From a virus: a stretch of 38,236 bases of DNA. The notes beneath the pieces are model-generated. The model was not told where the DNA came from. It saw only the letters and a list, made by a program, of their open reading frames with translations, and did no database searches. Position 1 is the first letter of the stretch; every line of letters starts with the position of its first letter. The stretch spans positions 1 through 38,236 of IMG/VR virus record IMGVR_UViG_3300044816_000091, one strand, 5' to 3'. Position numbers and translations under genes: made by a program. Below are positions 7,946 to 14,637 of the stretch, piece after piece.

Positions 7946-8451
7946 GTGCATTGATCGCCTTCGGCCATCAGCTCGGCATAATTAAATCGTTCTTTTAAGC
8001 AATCCGTAATATCCACCTGCTCCTGGGATTCTCCCATGATCCGATCGTTGTAAACGAATTTGACCCGAGGAACCCTTATTTTTCTCTCAATGAAGGCGAT
8101 GCCGATTTCCGTCAATTTCCAAAAGCCGGAGGTTCGGCGCATTGTGTCCTCTGGAGTCTTTGGACATTCTTCGATCAATTTCCACATGGCAAGCTTGGCG
8201 AAATCGCCGCTTGTTTTACGATCCGGGCAGAGGCGATCGACGTGCATGTACTCCCCCGGATGGCCTCGACTCATCCGATAAAATCGGATGAGTCCCCGAG
8301 CGATCGTCGAATGAATTTGGCGTGGATAGAGTTTGCAAAACTGGTTACAGCACGGACAGGCCAGCCCTTTTTCTAATCCACGCTGGACGCTCTCCCGCGC
8401 ATCCGCGAGCGTGTCCCGATCTAAGAACAGATTTGTCTGCTCCGCATTCAT
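7942..8451 (-). CDS. Zinc-motif, winged-helix-like phage protein, 169 aa
   Basis: Start 8451 is chosen from the ATGA overlap with the nuclease gene; 8463 and longer readings are open but lack better ribosome sites. A CPCC motif near residue 32 is followed by IHSTIARGLIRFYR, GEYMHVDRL, GDFAKLAMWKLIEE, a SGFWKLTEIGIAFIE segment and IRVPRVKFVYND. This matches a recurrent uncharacterised phage family whose middle resembles a winged-helix DNA-binding domain. It sits among recombination genes and may bind DNA or regulate the operon. Confidence 0.7.
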   Translation of the reverse strand: MNAEQTNLFLDRDTLADARESVQRGLEKGLACPCCNQFCKLYPRQIHSTIARGLIRFYRMSRGHPGEYMHVDRLCPDRKTSGDFAKLAMWKLIEECPKTPEDTMRRTSGFWKLTEIGIAFIERKIRVPRVKFVYNDRIMGESQEQVDITDCLKERFNYAELMAEGDQCT

Positions 8452-9047
8452 CGGGTTTTCCATCGGTGGAGTCTTAGCACGCTGTCCCACTCGTCCCAAT
8501 TCACGCCGTAATTGAATTCCGCCGCTGTCCCGTCGTCGTGCAGCTCGACCACGATAAACGGCAAAGGCTCTGCCTCGGGGGGAAAGCATTGGTCTACGAG
8601 AACCTTATACGCTTGCCCTTGCAAGTCAGCCACGCGGTCGTGCTCTTTCGAGCATTTCCAGTCGTAGATGGCCCGATCGGTGATGAGGTCCGGTGTACCT
8701 GCGAATCTCTGATCACGATCACAGAAGGGTTTCTCAAGCGCCAAGATTTTCTCGTCGTGGTGCGCATCCCAATACTGTAGAAATGCTTCGAATTGATGTT
8801 TGATCGCCTCATCCAAAGACGTGGGATCGAGGTTGCCTTGCAAATACAATTCGATCGCTTTATGCGTGGCGATGCCCCGATCCCGATAAAACGGATCAAC
8901 GCCTTTATAGTCTTTCGAAAGACCGACTTTTGCCAACATTTCCGAAACCGATGGAATGCGCTTTTTCCCGCAGAAATATTTATGGCCTTCCGGCTCGAAA
9001 TAAAACGGCCCCGCATCAATCGTTGCCGTAAGGGATTTCGTTTTCAT
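8448..9047 (-). CDS. RecB/Cas4-like PD-(D/E)XK exonuclease, 199 aa
   Basis: The motif order is that of RecB-family nucleases: RGIATHKAIE near residue 57, LALEKPF with Glu105, GTPDLI with Asp120, YDWKCS with Asp129 and Lys131, and a distal LQGQAYK Gln motif at 142-148. Start 9047 is chosen because AAAGGAGA lies six bases upstream; the longer reading from 9191 would overlap the upstream gene heavily. It probably makes single-stranded ends for the RecT/Bet-like protein encoded nearby, a lambda-Red-like arrangement. Confidence 0.85.
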   Translation of the reverse strand: MKTKSLTATIDAGPFYFEPEGHKYFCGKKRIPSVSEMLAKVGLSKDYKGVDPFYRDRGIATHKAIELYLQGNLDPTSLDEAIKHQFEAFLQYWDAHHDEKILALEKPFCDRDQRFAGTPDLITDRAIYDWKCSKEHDRVADLQGQAYKVLVDQCFPPEAEPLPFIVVELHDDGTAAEFNYGVNWDEWDSVLRLHRWKTR

Positions 9048-9423
9048 CGGCGTCTCCTTTCGCGTATTCGGTGAAATGAACGCGGGTAATCGTGGAATCT
9101 TTTTTGTCCGGGGATTGTGTTGATGTGGCCATGAAGGAAAGGCCTTCGGCGTCGTTGGTGTCCCAATCAAAAACTTCGGGCTCTGTCTCATGGAATCCTA
9201 AAACACGCAATAGCCCGGCCAGCATATTGGGCATGAGCGCAATTTCGCCCAGACAGTTGTTGCCCTTGTCATCCTGATATTGGAGCGACCACACGAAAAA
9301 TTCTGAATTGTTTTTCCCGTAGAGTTTTAGGACCGGCGCCGTAACAACATATCGGCGGCGTCCGTCCGGAATCAGCGGCAGCTTTTTGAATGTTCTTTTT
9401 GTGTTTGTGATTTCTCGGCTCAT
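9016..9423 (-). CDS. Single-strand-DNA-binding-like protein, 135 aa
   Basis: The product has an OB-like beta pattern (RYVVTAPVLKLYGKNNSEFF, then VWSLQYQDDKGNNCLGEIAL) and an acidic tail ending DADENEIPYGND, as in phage single-strand-binding proteins. The assignment rests on pattern and location between the annealing protein and the exonuclease. Its ribosome site and ATG (9434-9421) are complementary to the loop of the small RNA encoded at 16096-16181, which suggests translational control in trans. It overlaps the nuclease gene by 32 bases. Confidence 0.6.
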   Translation of the reverse strand: MSREITNTKRTFKKLPLIPDGRRRYVVTAPVLKLYGKNNSEFFVWSLQYQDDKGNNCLGEIALMPNMLAGLLRVLGFHETEPEVFDWDTNDAEGLSFMATSTQSPDKKDSTITRVHFTEYAKGDADENEIPYGND

Positions 9424-9433
9424 AGCTATCCCC

Positions 9434-9604
9434 TTATTTGTTTTTGTTTAGTTCTGCGAGTAAATTGTCGGCGCATTGGAGTGCGGTCTTTGCGTCGGGA
9501 ACGTCCCCGTTCGACGCGAAACCGTGCATCATCAGAACTGCAAATACTTCTCGTTTGGTTAATCCTATTTCCGAGTCAAATGCTGGATCGTCGTGTGGGA
9601 TCAT
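9434..9604 (-). CDS. Small conserved-type phage protein, 56 aa
   Basis: The ATG overlaps the stop of the annealing-protein gene (ATGA at 9604-9601). The product contains GLTKREVFAVLMMHGFASN, a pattern common in short phage proteins encoded near recombination genes. It is helical with no Cys pair. Function unknown. Its stop lies 10 bases before the next start codon, so this gene ends where the putative sRNA target begins. Confidence 0.65.
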   Translation of the reverse strand: MIPHDDPAFDSEIGLTKREVFAVLMMHGFASNGDVPDAKTALQCADNLLAELNKNK

Positions 9605-10254
9605 GCGACCACCTGCGTTTCGACCGCGTTGGGCTTTTCAAGCGGCTTAGGCATGGAGACGGTGCCGCGCGTGGTGATGGTGTGCGTGGCCCCGTCTTCG
9701 CTCATTTCGAGGCCTAGCTCATCGGCGGTATACATCCCGGCAATCGCATCACCAAAGGTCAGGCGCAAGTTTTCGGCCAGCGCCCGCCACTGGAACATAA
9801 TGCCCGGCTGCTTTTTGTAATTGTCTTTTCCAATGAGTCCCAACGCAGTGGCCTCTTTAATCCCAAAGCGCGTCACTACCGGGTCGAACCCTTTGCGCTT
9901 AATGGTGACCACGGCTTCTTTCTCGTCCTTTTTCACGTCGAAGGCTTCCAGTTCTTTTGTGCGGCGGGCCAAGGCCAGCATGAGTTGGGGCGACACGCTA
10001 ATTTTGCCTTGGATGATGTTGATGGATGAGAAAGCCTCCATCGGCCCGATGCCAATTTCGCGGCCTTTAAAGATGATGGCGACGGCTTTCTCAACAGTGT
10101 TAATGGCGGGCGGTAGGAACCCGGATTTCACCAATGCTTCGGCTTGCTGGCGGTCCACTTCCCATTGCTGCAAGACGGGGGCAAAAGTGGCAATCTCGCC
10201 CGTTTTTTTGTTCACAGTTTCAGCAGGTAGCATTTCGTTTTCGTTCGGTTTCAT
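9601..10254 (-). CDS. RecT/Bet-like single-strand annealing protein, 217 aa
   Basis: The core GREIGIGPMEAFSSINIIQG (about residues 68-87), then GKISVSPQLMLALARR, a middle KEATALGLIGK and RALAENLRLTFGDAIAGMYT match a phage recombinase/annealing family often called RecT-like. Such proteins anneal complementary single strands during recombination. Partnership with the PD-(D/E)XK nuclease and single-strand-binding-like protein of the same operon supports this. The start overlaps the upstream zinc protein gene by 35 bases. Exact subfamily (RecT versus Bet-like) cannot be decided by eye. Confidence 0.75.
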   Translation of the reverse strand: MKPNENEMLPAETVNKKTGEIATFAPVLQQWEVDRQQAEALVKSGFLPPAINTVEKAVAIIFKGREIGIGPMEAFSSINIIQGKISVSPQLMLALARRTKELEAFDVKKDEKEAVVTIKRKGFDPVVTRFGIKEATALGLIGKDNYKKQPGIMFQWRALAENLRLTFGDAIAGMYTADELGLEMSEDGATHTITTRGTVSMPKPLEKPNAVETQVVA

Positions 10255-10390
10255 CGTAATCCTCCTGTTCGCGGCAATAGATGCACTTCATGTAGCTCAC
10301 GGGATCACCAGGGCATGTGCAATCGCGCAAATCGCGGACGGGCATTTGGCAGTTGGAGCAGATGTACAGGTGATCGTGGGTCAGGCTCAT
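10220..10390 (-). CDS. Small four-Cys-pair zinc protein, 56 aa
   Basis: It has CSNC (11-14), CTC (24-26) and CIYC (36-39), which could fold one zinc ribbon. The C-terminal tail is charged (REQEDYDETERKRNATC). The ATG overlaps the stop of the excisionase-like gene (ATGA) and the 3' end runs 35 bases into the annealing-protein gene. It is probably nucleic-acid-binding, from motif only. Confidence 0.65.
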   Translation of the reverse strand: MSLTHDHLYICSNCQMPVRDLRDCTCPGDPVSYMKCIYCREQEDYDETERKRNATC

Positions 10391-10596
10391 TGAGCGTGCT
10401 TTTCAATCCACCAGAGCAAGGCATCGAGTTTGAATTTTCGTAGGCGCCCAACCTTGTAGGAAGGCAACGGGTCGGCTTTATTGCGGATCATCTTGAAGAG
10501 GGTGACTTTGCCCACCCCCAGCATTTCCTGCGCTTGTTTCGTGGATAACATCCGGCTGTCGTAATACGCTGCGGGCAATTGCTCGGCAGTTTCCAT
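10387..10596 (-). CDS. Excisionase/MerR-type helix-turn-helix protein, 69 aa
   Basis: Residues 16-60 read as an Xis/AlpA-like winged HTH: MLSTKQAQEMLGVGKVTLFK, then a basic wing KVGRLRKFKLDALLWWIE. AGGGGGAGC lies five bases before the ATG. It is the first gene of the - strand recombination operon and is divergent from two ribbon-helix-helix genes. It may direct excision with the integrase, regulate the divergent region, or both. Confidence 0.8.
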   Translation of the reverse strand: METAEQLPAAYYDSRMLSTKQAQEMLGVGKVTLFKMIRNKADPLPSYKVGRLRKFKLDALLWWIEKHAQ

Positions 10597-10751
10597 AGTG
10601 CTCCCCCTCTTGACAACAAATGAACCATGATGTACCCTAATGTATTCCTAATGGTTTCCGTTAGGTTCGAAGTGAACTTGTTCGATTAACCAACTTAGTA
10701 CATCACCGTACATCTCGGTGATGCACCGAAAGTACAAAAGAGGTTAAAAGC
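10597..10751. promoter_or_regulatory. Divergent control region with GTACATC boxes
   Basis: This 155-bp gap separates the leftward recombination operon from the rightward RHH genes. The heptamer GTACATC occurs at 10698-10704 and 10708-10714, ten bases apart, and inverted at 10629-10635. A perfect inverted repeat CATCACCG/CGGTGATG lies at 10701-10708 and 10716-10723. CCTAA...TTAGG and GTTC...GAAC half-palindromes lie between. A perfect -35 (TTGACA, 10610-10615) points right but its -10 (TACCCT) is poor. Operator function for the adjacent RHH proteins is inferred. Confidence 0.6.
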
Positions 10752-10931
10752 ATGTCAAGCAAAAAGATCTATACGACGGTGGGAATGGCCGAAGAAGTGG
10801 TGCAGCTATTGCGCGAAGAAGCCAAAAAAGACTATCGGAGCGTAGGTGTTATGCTCGAAAAGATTTTAAGGGAGCGTTACAAATTGCCGTGGGAGCGGGA
10901 AAAGGAGATGCCAGATGCCGACCAGCCATAG
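10752..10931 (+). CDS. Ribbon-helix-helix protein 1, 59 aa
   Basis: The pattern KKIYTTVGMAEEVVQLLREE (short beta strand then helix) followed by SVGVMLEKILRERY is that of Arc/CopG-type repressors, which bind DNA as dimers through an N-terminal strand. The start at 10752 follows a weak AGAGG site. It overlaps the second RHH gene by 17 bases. The divergent position next to repeated GTACATC boxes makes it a candidate regulator of the recombination operon or its own promoter. Confidence 0.7.
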   Translation: MSSKKIYTTVGMAEEVVQLLREEAKKDYRSVGVMLEKILRERYKLPWEREKEMPDADQP

Positions 10932-11160
10932 ACGTTTCAGTGTGATTGTTCCACCGGACTTGGAAGAAGTTCTAACCGCCGATGCAAAAGCCAATGACCG
11001 TGCGGTGGCCAACCAGATTATTTGGATTGCGCGGCGTTACTACCAAGACCGCCGCAATGAGGCGGAGGTAATTAACCTAACTCGAACAGGCGAGGCCGAT
11101 CGTCGGAAAGAAGTAGTTTTTCGGACGCAAAAGAATCCGCAAGCTGTTGTTGAGTCTTGA
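10915..11160 (+). CDS. Ribbon-helix-helix protein 2, 81 aa
   Basis: The N-terminal RRFSVIVPPDLEEVLTADAK and VANQIIWIARRYYQD give a strand-helix-helix RHH pattern. A polar C-terminal extension of about 35 residues follows. AAAGGAG lies ten bases before the ATG. Encoding two RHH proteins in tandem could allow hetero-oligomers or separate operator use. The last 89 bases are open on the other strand as well (see 11072-11275). Confidence 0.7.
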   Translation: MPTSHRRFSVIVPPDLEEVLTADAKANDRAVANQIIWIARRYYQDRRNEAEVINLTRTGEADRRKEVVFRTQKNPQAVVES

Positions 11161-11275
11161 GATCTTCATGGGCCTCTGCATCAAGAGCAAAGCGGAAAAA
11201 TTCGTTCCCCTGGCGCAGGTGATAGTGAAATAAACCGTCGTAATACATGATCGAAATGATGGGCTTCAAGTGCAT
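11072..11275 (-). CDS. Possible small convergent gene, 67 aa
   Basis: The translation looks protein-like (MHLKPIISIMYYDGLFHYHL, then FFRFALDAEAHEDL). It covers the otherwise empty stretch after the RHH genes and overlaps RHH 2 antisense by 89 bases. No ribosome site is seen before the ATG. It may be real or a by-product of the opposite strand. Confidence 0.3.
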   Translation of the reverse strand: MHLKPIISIMYYDGLFHYHLRQGNEFFRFALDAEAHEDLKTQQQLADSFASEKLLLSDDRPRLFELG

Positions 11276-11285
11276 TGGCTCGTGA

Positions 11286-11303
11286 TGTTACATTGCCGTA
11301 ACA
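11286..11303. promoter_or_regulatory. Inverted repeat upstream of the integrase
   Basis: TGTTAC and GTAACA, separated by six bases, lie about 60 bp before the integrase start. The half-site TGTTA/TAACA is shared with the palindrome at 21472-21486 beside the late-region promoter. An operator role is inferred; no clear -10/-35 pair was found next to it. Confidence 0.4.
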
Positions 11304-11360
11304 ATTCTCGTCAAGCAAAAAGGTTTCCGTCAATGATTGCACGCTAAAGGGAGAATCTTC

Positions 11361-12512
11361 ATGGCCGAATTTACGGTTTGGAAAGATCGTACAGCCGCTG
11401 GAAGCTTCCGGGTCCGCCACATCGATCCCAAAATTAGCAAAATCCCCGTTACAGATTACGTGGTCAAAAAAGACGAACGCATGGTGATCGACGGCAAAGA
11501 GCGTACCGCGCTCTACATCGCTGAATATTATGTCGGCATTGTGCGCGACCGTTACCGGCGCGGAACTATGGGAATTCCTGACCCGTCGCTATTGCAGGAA
11601 AACCTACAAACCCTCATTGATCAGTACCTCGAAGAAAACAAAAATTTAGGCTGGAAGACCATTTCGCATTACGCCAACTCCTTGAAATTTCTCTGCATAG
11701 ACAACTCCATTTCCACCTTGGGCGCCCTCTTGGGACTCGACTTTAAAGTCTACGTGGAAGAAATGCAAACCCGAAAACGGAAAAACCCCCAGCTCGTCGG
11801 CCTTGCCAATACCACGATTAGAAATCGCTTGGTGGACATTGCCATGTTCTGCGCGTGGCTGGTCAAGCAAAAGAAAATTCAAAAATCGCCTGTGCCCGAA
11901 GGCCTCGCGCCACCCGTGACCAAAGCGCGGCCTCGCTTTTATACGGATGACGAATTTGCTGCGCTTGAAAAAGAAATTAAGCGGATCAATAAGTACGCCC
12001 ACATTGGTTGCCGGCTGGCGCACGATTACGGATTGCGGCGCGTTGAAATTACGGGGGATGGCAAAGAGCGGATGGAAGGCGTTTTATGGGAAGACATTAT
12101 CTGGCACCCGGATGGCCGGGCGGATCTTTTCTTGCGTCCCGAAGTCACCAAGGGCGGAACGGGATCACGCAAACTTCGCTTGGCCCCAGAATTCTTAAAA
12201 CTGATTGGCCCAAAAAAAAGCGGACCCATTGTGCCCTTGACATACGATGCGTTTTGGCGTTACTTCAAACGAGCGCGGCGGGACTCCAAGGTAAACAAAA
12301 AATTGACACTCCATGGCCAACGCCACACGTTTGGAAAAGACTTCCTGCAAAAGACCGGAAGTAACCAGGCGGCGCTGCGCGACCTCATGGGCCACAAGGA
12401 CGTGAAGACTACCGAGATCTATTCGCAATTCGAGCAAAGCTACTTGGATGACACCATGGAAAAGCTGCACAAGGCCCGCAAGAACGGCGCCCCGGTCGTG
12501 GTGCGACGATGA
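11361..12512 (+). CDS. int: Tyrosine recombinase (phage integrase), 383 aa
   Basis: The catalytic set is present: Arg at 226/227 in GLRRVE, HGQR with His318 and Arg321, His345 in LMGHKD and the nucleophile Tyr354 in TTEIYS. An arm-binding/SAM-like core-binding domain precedes it (about residues 75-185). Start 11361 is chosen because GGGAGAAT lies seven bases upstream; a reading from 11337 has no such site. It would integrate and excise the circular genome at an att site, probably the adjacent tRNA region. Confidence 0.93.
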   Translation: MAEFTVWKDRTAAGSFRVRHIDPKISKIPVTDYVVKKDERMVIDGKERTALYIAEYYVGIVRDRYRRGTMGIPDPSLLQENLQTLIDQYLEENKNLGWKTISHYANSLKFLCIDNSISTLGALLGLDFKVYVEEMQTRKRKNPQLVGLANTTIRNRLVDIAMFCAWLVKQKKIQKSPVPEGLAPPVTKARPRFYTDDEFAALEKEIKRINKYAHIGCRLAHDYGLRRVEITGDGKERMEGVLWEDIIWHPDGRADLFLRPEVTKGGTGSRKLRLAPEFLKLIGPKKSGPIVPLTYDAFWRYFKRARRDSKVNKKLTLHGQRHTFGKDFLQKTGSNQAALRDLMGHKDVKTTEIYSQFEQSYLDDTMEKLHKARKNGAPVVVRR

Positions 12513-12519
12513 TTCCCGA

Positions 12520-12539
12520 GGTGTTGGTGAGGTGTTGGA
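12520..12539 (+). repeat. 20-bp direct repeat, copy 1
   Basis: The copy begins eight bases after the integrase stop and matches 12751-12770 at 19 of 20 positions (T/C difference at the fifth base). It contains two GGTGTTGG units. It is a candidate integrase arm site. Confidence 0.6.
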
Positions 12540-12750
12540 GCGAGGAATTTACGAACTTTGATGGTATTCAATGTTCCGTGACGAACTCCTTAAATCATTG
12601 GGCCACACAACGCGAGATCGACGGTAAAATGGCTGTTTGCGCTTTTTCTGACGACAAATAAATTAGAAATACCAGAAGTCTGAAATGGTGTGACAACTGT
12701 TTCGTAAAGAAATGCATTAGTTGATTTATAGATACGTTTTTGACTTTCAA

Positions 12751-12770
12751 GGTGCTGGTGAGGTGTTGGA
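12751..12770 (+). repeat. 20-bp direct repeat, copy 2
   Basis: Second copy of the repeat at 12520-12539, located 29 bases before the tRNA gene. The two copies are 231 bp apart in the same orientation. Confidence 0.6.
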
Positions 12771-12799
12771 TTCGTTATTTTTCGTGAAGTGCCCGTTTT

Positions 12800-12871
12800 G
12801 CCGACGTAGCTCAATGGTAGAGCACTCCCTTCGTAAGGGAGATGTTGGAGGTTCAAGTCCTCTCGTCGGCT
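12800..12871 (+). tRNA. tRNA-Thr (anticodon CGU)
   Basis: A full cloverleaf is visible: acceptor GCCGACG/CGTCGGC, D arm GCTC/GAGC, anticodon stem CTCCC/GGGAG with loop TTCGTAA (CGT at 34-36), T arm GGAGG-TTCAAGT-CCTCT, discriminator T. CCA is not encoded. It reads ACG, a codon that is very frequent in the late tail genes. It could be a phage-supplied tRNA or a copy acquired at the integration site downstream of int. Confidence 0.93.
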
Positions 12872-13004
12872 TTGATTTTAAGTGCAGGTTCCGAAGACGG
12901 TATGCGTGATAGACTATCTGTTAGTGGATCGAAAATGTAAACTTAGTAAGGGCTAGGCGTGGCGTGGTAGTTCCTTCATCCATCGAAATAAAAAAGGAAT
13001 TGCT

Positions 13005-13199
13005 ATGCCGCATGTGCTCTGTGTCCATCGTTGGAAGAAAAATAACGTTAATGATTCCCTGCTCTGCTGCATCTGTGATGAAACGTGGGACGTTCAAAAA
13101 CTAAAAACACCACCAGAAATTATTATCGGGAAAATAGACGTTCCCGAAGAATTATATTTCGGAACGGCGCCCCGGCCCCTTTCTCCGCCAAAGTCGTGA
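13005..13199 (+). CDS. Mini zinc-finger-like protein A, 64 aa
   Basis: Start follows AAAAAGGAATTGCT. The pattern CVHRW (7-11), CCIC (21-24) and ETW, with PPEIIIGKIDVP after it, gives a C-H-C-C metal site. The same pattern returns in the next gene, so the two are tandem paralogues. Its stop overlaps a GTG start (GTGA). Function unknown; a small nucleic-acid- or protein-binding adaptor is possible. Confidence 0.65.
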   Translation: MPHVLCVHRWKKNNVNDSLLCCICDETWDVQKLKTPPEIIIGKIDVPEELYFGTAPRPLSPPKS

Positions 13200-13369
13200 A
13201 CGGTGTGCTACAAGTTTATTGCAAACACAAATGGACCAAACACGGGCCGGATACGGTTCGCTGCGAAATCTGCCGTGAGATATGGCGCAATGCGTCCAAG
13301 ACCGAAGAACCCAAGGTCGTGATTGGGTACGTGAAGGAGCCCCGCAACAGTAAACCAAAAGAACCCTAA
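13196..13369 (+). CDS. Mini zinc-finger-like protein B (GTG start), 57 aa
   Basis: The start is taken at GTG 13196, which overlaps the previous TGA; an ATG reading from 13085 would lie inside the paralogue and is rejected. CKHKW (10-14), CEIC (24-27), REIW and VVIGYVKEP align with protein A, so the pair arose by duplication. A Lys/Pro-rich tail follows. Confidence 0.6.
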   Translation: MNGVLQVYCKHKWTKHGPDTVRCEICREIWRNASKTEEPKVVIGYVKEPRNSKPKEP

Positions 13370-13384
13370 TGAACCATAAAGTAC

Positions 13385-13412
13385 TTTACTTCCCCTAGTC
13401 TCTCGCTATACA
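13385..13412 (+). promoter_or_regulatory. Candidate sigma-70-like promoter
   Basis: TTTACT (13385-13390) and TATACA (13407-13412) are separated by 16 bases. They overlap the palindrome AAAGTACTTT at 13378-13387. This would serve the chain of small genes starting near 13451. Both boxes match 4 of 6 consensus positions. Confidence 0.45.
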
Positions 13413-13450
13413 ATTCCGTTGGAGTTGGAGCGGCGTGGAAGGGGGAAGAC

Positions 13451-13519
13451 ATGGGGCACGTACCAAAAGCACACCTGCAAGCAGCCGGCCTTTCCGTACA
13501 GGAAGGTCCGCGCTTATGA
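13451..13519 (+). CDS. Possible leader peptide, 22 aa
   Basis: The ATG follows AGGGGGAAGAC. The product is MGHVPKAHLQAAGLSVQEGP plus RL. The stop overlaps the ATG of the next gene (ATGA at 13516-13519), the same coupling used by neighbouring genes. It may be a true microprotein or only a coupling leader. Confidence 0.35.
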   Translation: MGHVPKAHLQAAGLSVQEGPRL

Positions 13520-13716
13520 AGACCGCCGAAGAAGTTTCAAGCGAAGTGTGGGCGGGATATTGTTCCCGCCAACAAGATCAATCAATCAAAAAGCTGTATC
13601 GCGAAGCTATGACCGCATACGCCAATGAACGTTTGTCTGCGGCCATTGCGCTTTGCGTAGATGACGGCCAATACCTATTGGCCCAAAAAATTCGGGATCT
13701 AAGAGATGGCCTATGA
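13516..13716 (+). CDS. Small helical protein, 66 aa
   Basis: The start at 13516 is chosen because it overlaps the leader stop; the longer frame from 13435 reads Arg/Ser-rich and unlike protein. The product (MKTAEEVSSEVWAGYCSRQQ, then YREAMTAYANERLSAA) is helical. Its stop overlaps the next ATG (ATGA). No family is recognised. Confidence 0.55.
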   Translation: MKTAEEVSSEVWAGYCSRQQDQSIKKLYREAMTAYANERLSAAIALCVDDGQYLLAQKIRDLRDGL

Positions 13717-13862
13717 AGGCGCCCGAAAATGTCCACGGCCATTCCTGCCTTGTTTGTTTGCGCTCGTACTTTGTTACTCCTAAAGAATGTTCCAACCGTT
13801 TAAATGTCTGCCCAAAATGCTATCCGAAATACGCAAAAACCAAAACCAAGGAGACATTATGA
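13713..13862 (+). CDS. Small zinc-ribbon protein, 49 aa
   Basis: Cys pairs CLVC (12-15) and CPKC (33-36) with a basic tail (YPKYAKTKTKE). It overlaps both neighbours by ATGA. This is one of several tiny zinc proteins in the 13-17 kb region. Confidence 0.6.
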   Translation: MKAPENVHGHSCLVCLRSYFVTPKECSNRLNVCPKCYPKYAKTKTKETL

Positions 13863-14071
13863 TCGTCAAAATTCAGCGGCCCCTTATGAGCACTGATCCA
13901 AATGCCCCGGTATTGATTTACAACCAAGATCGGACGTTTGAAACAATGGTCCCTTTTGATCGGATGATGCAATTTATCATGGGCGACCGCGTGAAAATGT
14001 ACGCCGAGGTTGAAATCCTTCCCGATAATAGCCTCGGCATTTTGCGCGACCTAAAAGAATCGGAGTGGTAG
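13859..14071 (+). CDS. Small hypothetical protein, 70 aa
   Basis: Start 13859 is set by AAGGAG six bases upstream and the ATGA overlap; the longer frame from 13787 is rejected. The product MIVKIQRPLMSTDPNAPVLI, then FETMVPFDRMMQFIMGDRVK, reads as a mixed alpha/beta fold. The next gene starts directly after its TAG. Confidence 0.65.
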   Translation: MIVKIQRPLMSTDPNAPVLIYNQDRTFETMVPFDRMMQFIMGDRVKMYAEVEILPDNSLGILRDLKESEW

Positions 14072-14467
14072 ATGCTGGACGTTAACGGCTTTTTCGATTA
14101 CAGGGACCCGAGCTACGGCAATGATTCGTCGTGTTGGCTACGAATTTACCAGCTCGCAGGCGGAATTGCTGTGGCTATAGCGACGGAGATAGGAGACAAC
14201 AAAGGACCGAGTATTACAAATACGGCGGAGGCGTGGGCGCGGGAAGCACAAAAAGAGTACAGCCTAGACCCCAACAAAACCTGGTTCGTTGAGCATTACG
14301 ACAGACGCGGAAATGGTTCTTATGGGGCGCCGGTTAAAGAAATGGAAGCGGAAACGTATGACATAGTTTCGTTTCAGTGGGATTACGACGGCCTGCCGCG
14401 TCAACCGAAATGGCGGCCAATTCCAAAAAAAGAATTGGAAGCGCTTATCGGTGAACAGCTTAAATGA
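14072..14467 (+). CDS. Hypothetical protein, 131 aa
   Basis: The ATG follows the previous TAG without a gap. The sequence is rich in Trp, Tyr and Asp (FFDYRDPSYGNDSSCWLRIY, WFVEHYDRRGNGSYG). It is soluble with no zinc motif or membrane span. It ends in an ATGA overlap. No family is recognised. Confidence 0.65.
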   Translation: MLDVNGFFDYRDPSYGNDSSCWLRIYQLAGGIAVAIATEIGDNKGPSITNTAEAWAREAQKEYSLDPNKTWFVEHYDRRGNGSYGAPVKEMEAETYDIVSFQWDYDGLPRQPKWRPIPKKELEALIGEQLK

Positions 14468-14637
14468 ATATCCCCATGCGCGTGGTTTGCTATCAATGCA
14501 AAGGCGATGTGCCTTTAACGGCACGCAAAATAGTCTGGCGCAACGAATGGTGGGGCGTGTGCTGTGGTGTAGAGTATGTGCTGCAAGCGACTTTGATTAA
14601 TGCAGATGCAGCTATCCGACGAAAGGTTTCTGACTAA
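14464..14637 (+). CDS. Small Cys-pair protein, 57 aa
   Basis: Contains CYQC (9-12) and vicinal Cys at 33-34 after a Trp-rich turn (WRNEWWGVCC). It may bind a metal. It is coupled by ATGA upstream and TAATG downstream. Function unknown. Confidence 0.55.
   Translation: MNIPMRVVCYQCKGDVPLTARKIVWRNEWWGVCCGVEYVLQATLINADAAIRRKVSD

Larger units (their letters stand above)
12513..12799. other. Probable attP region with integrase arm-type repeats
   Basis: No gene is seen in these 287 bases between integrase and tRNA. A 20-bp direct repeat is present at 12520-12539 and 12751-12770 (19 of 20 identical). Each copy contains GGTGYTGG and GGTGTTGG in tandem at an 11-base step. Such helical-phase repeats beside int resemble arm-type binding sites. 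The core site is not identified; the tRNA itself or the AT-rich segment between the repeats could hold it. Confidence 0.5.

Noticed and set aside
12590-12909. Frames on both strands across the tRNA
   Set aside because: They run through a tRNA with clear cloverleaf and lack ribosome sites.
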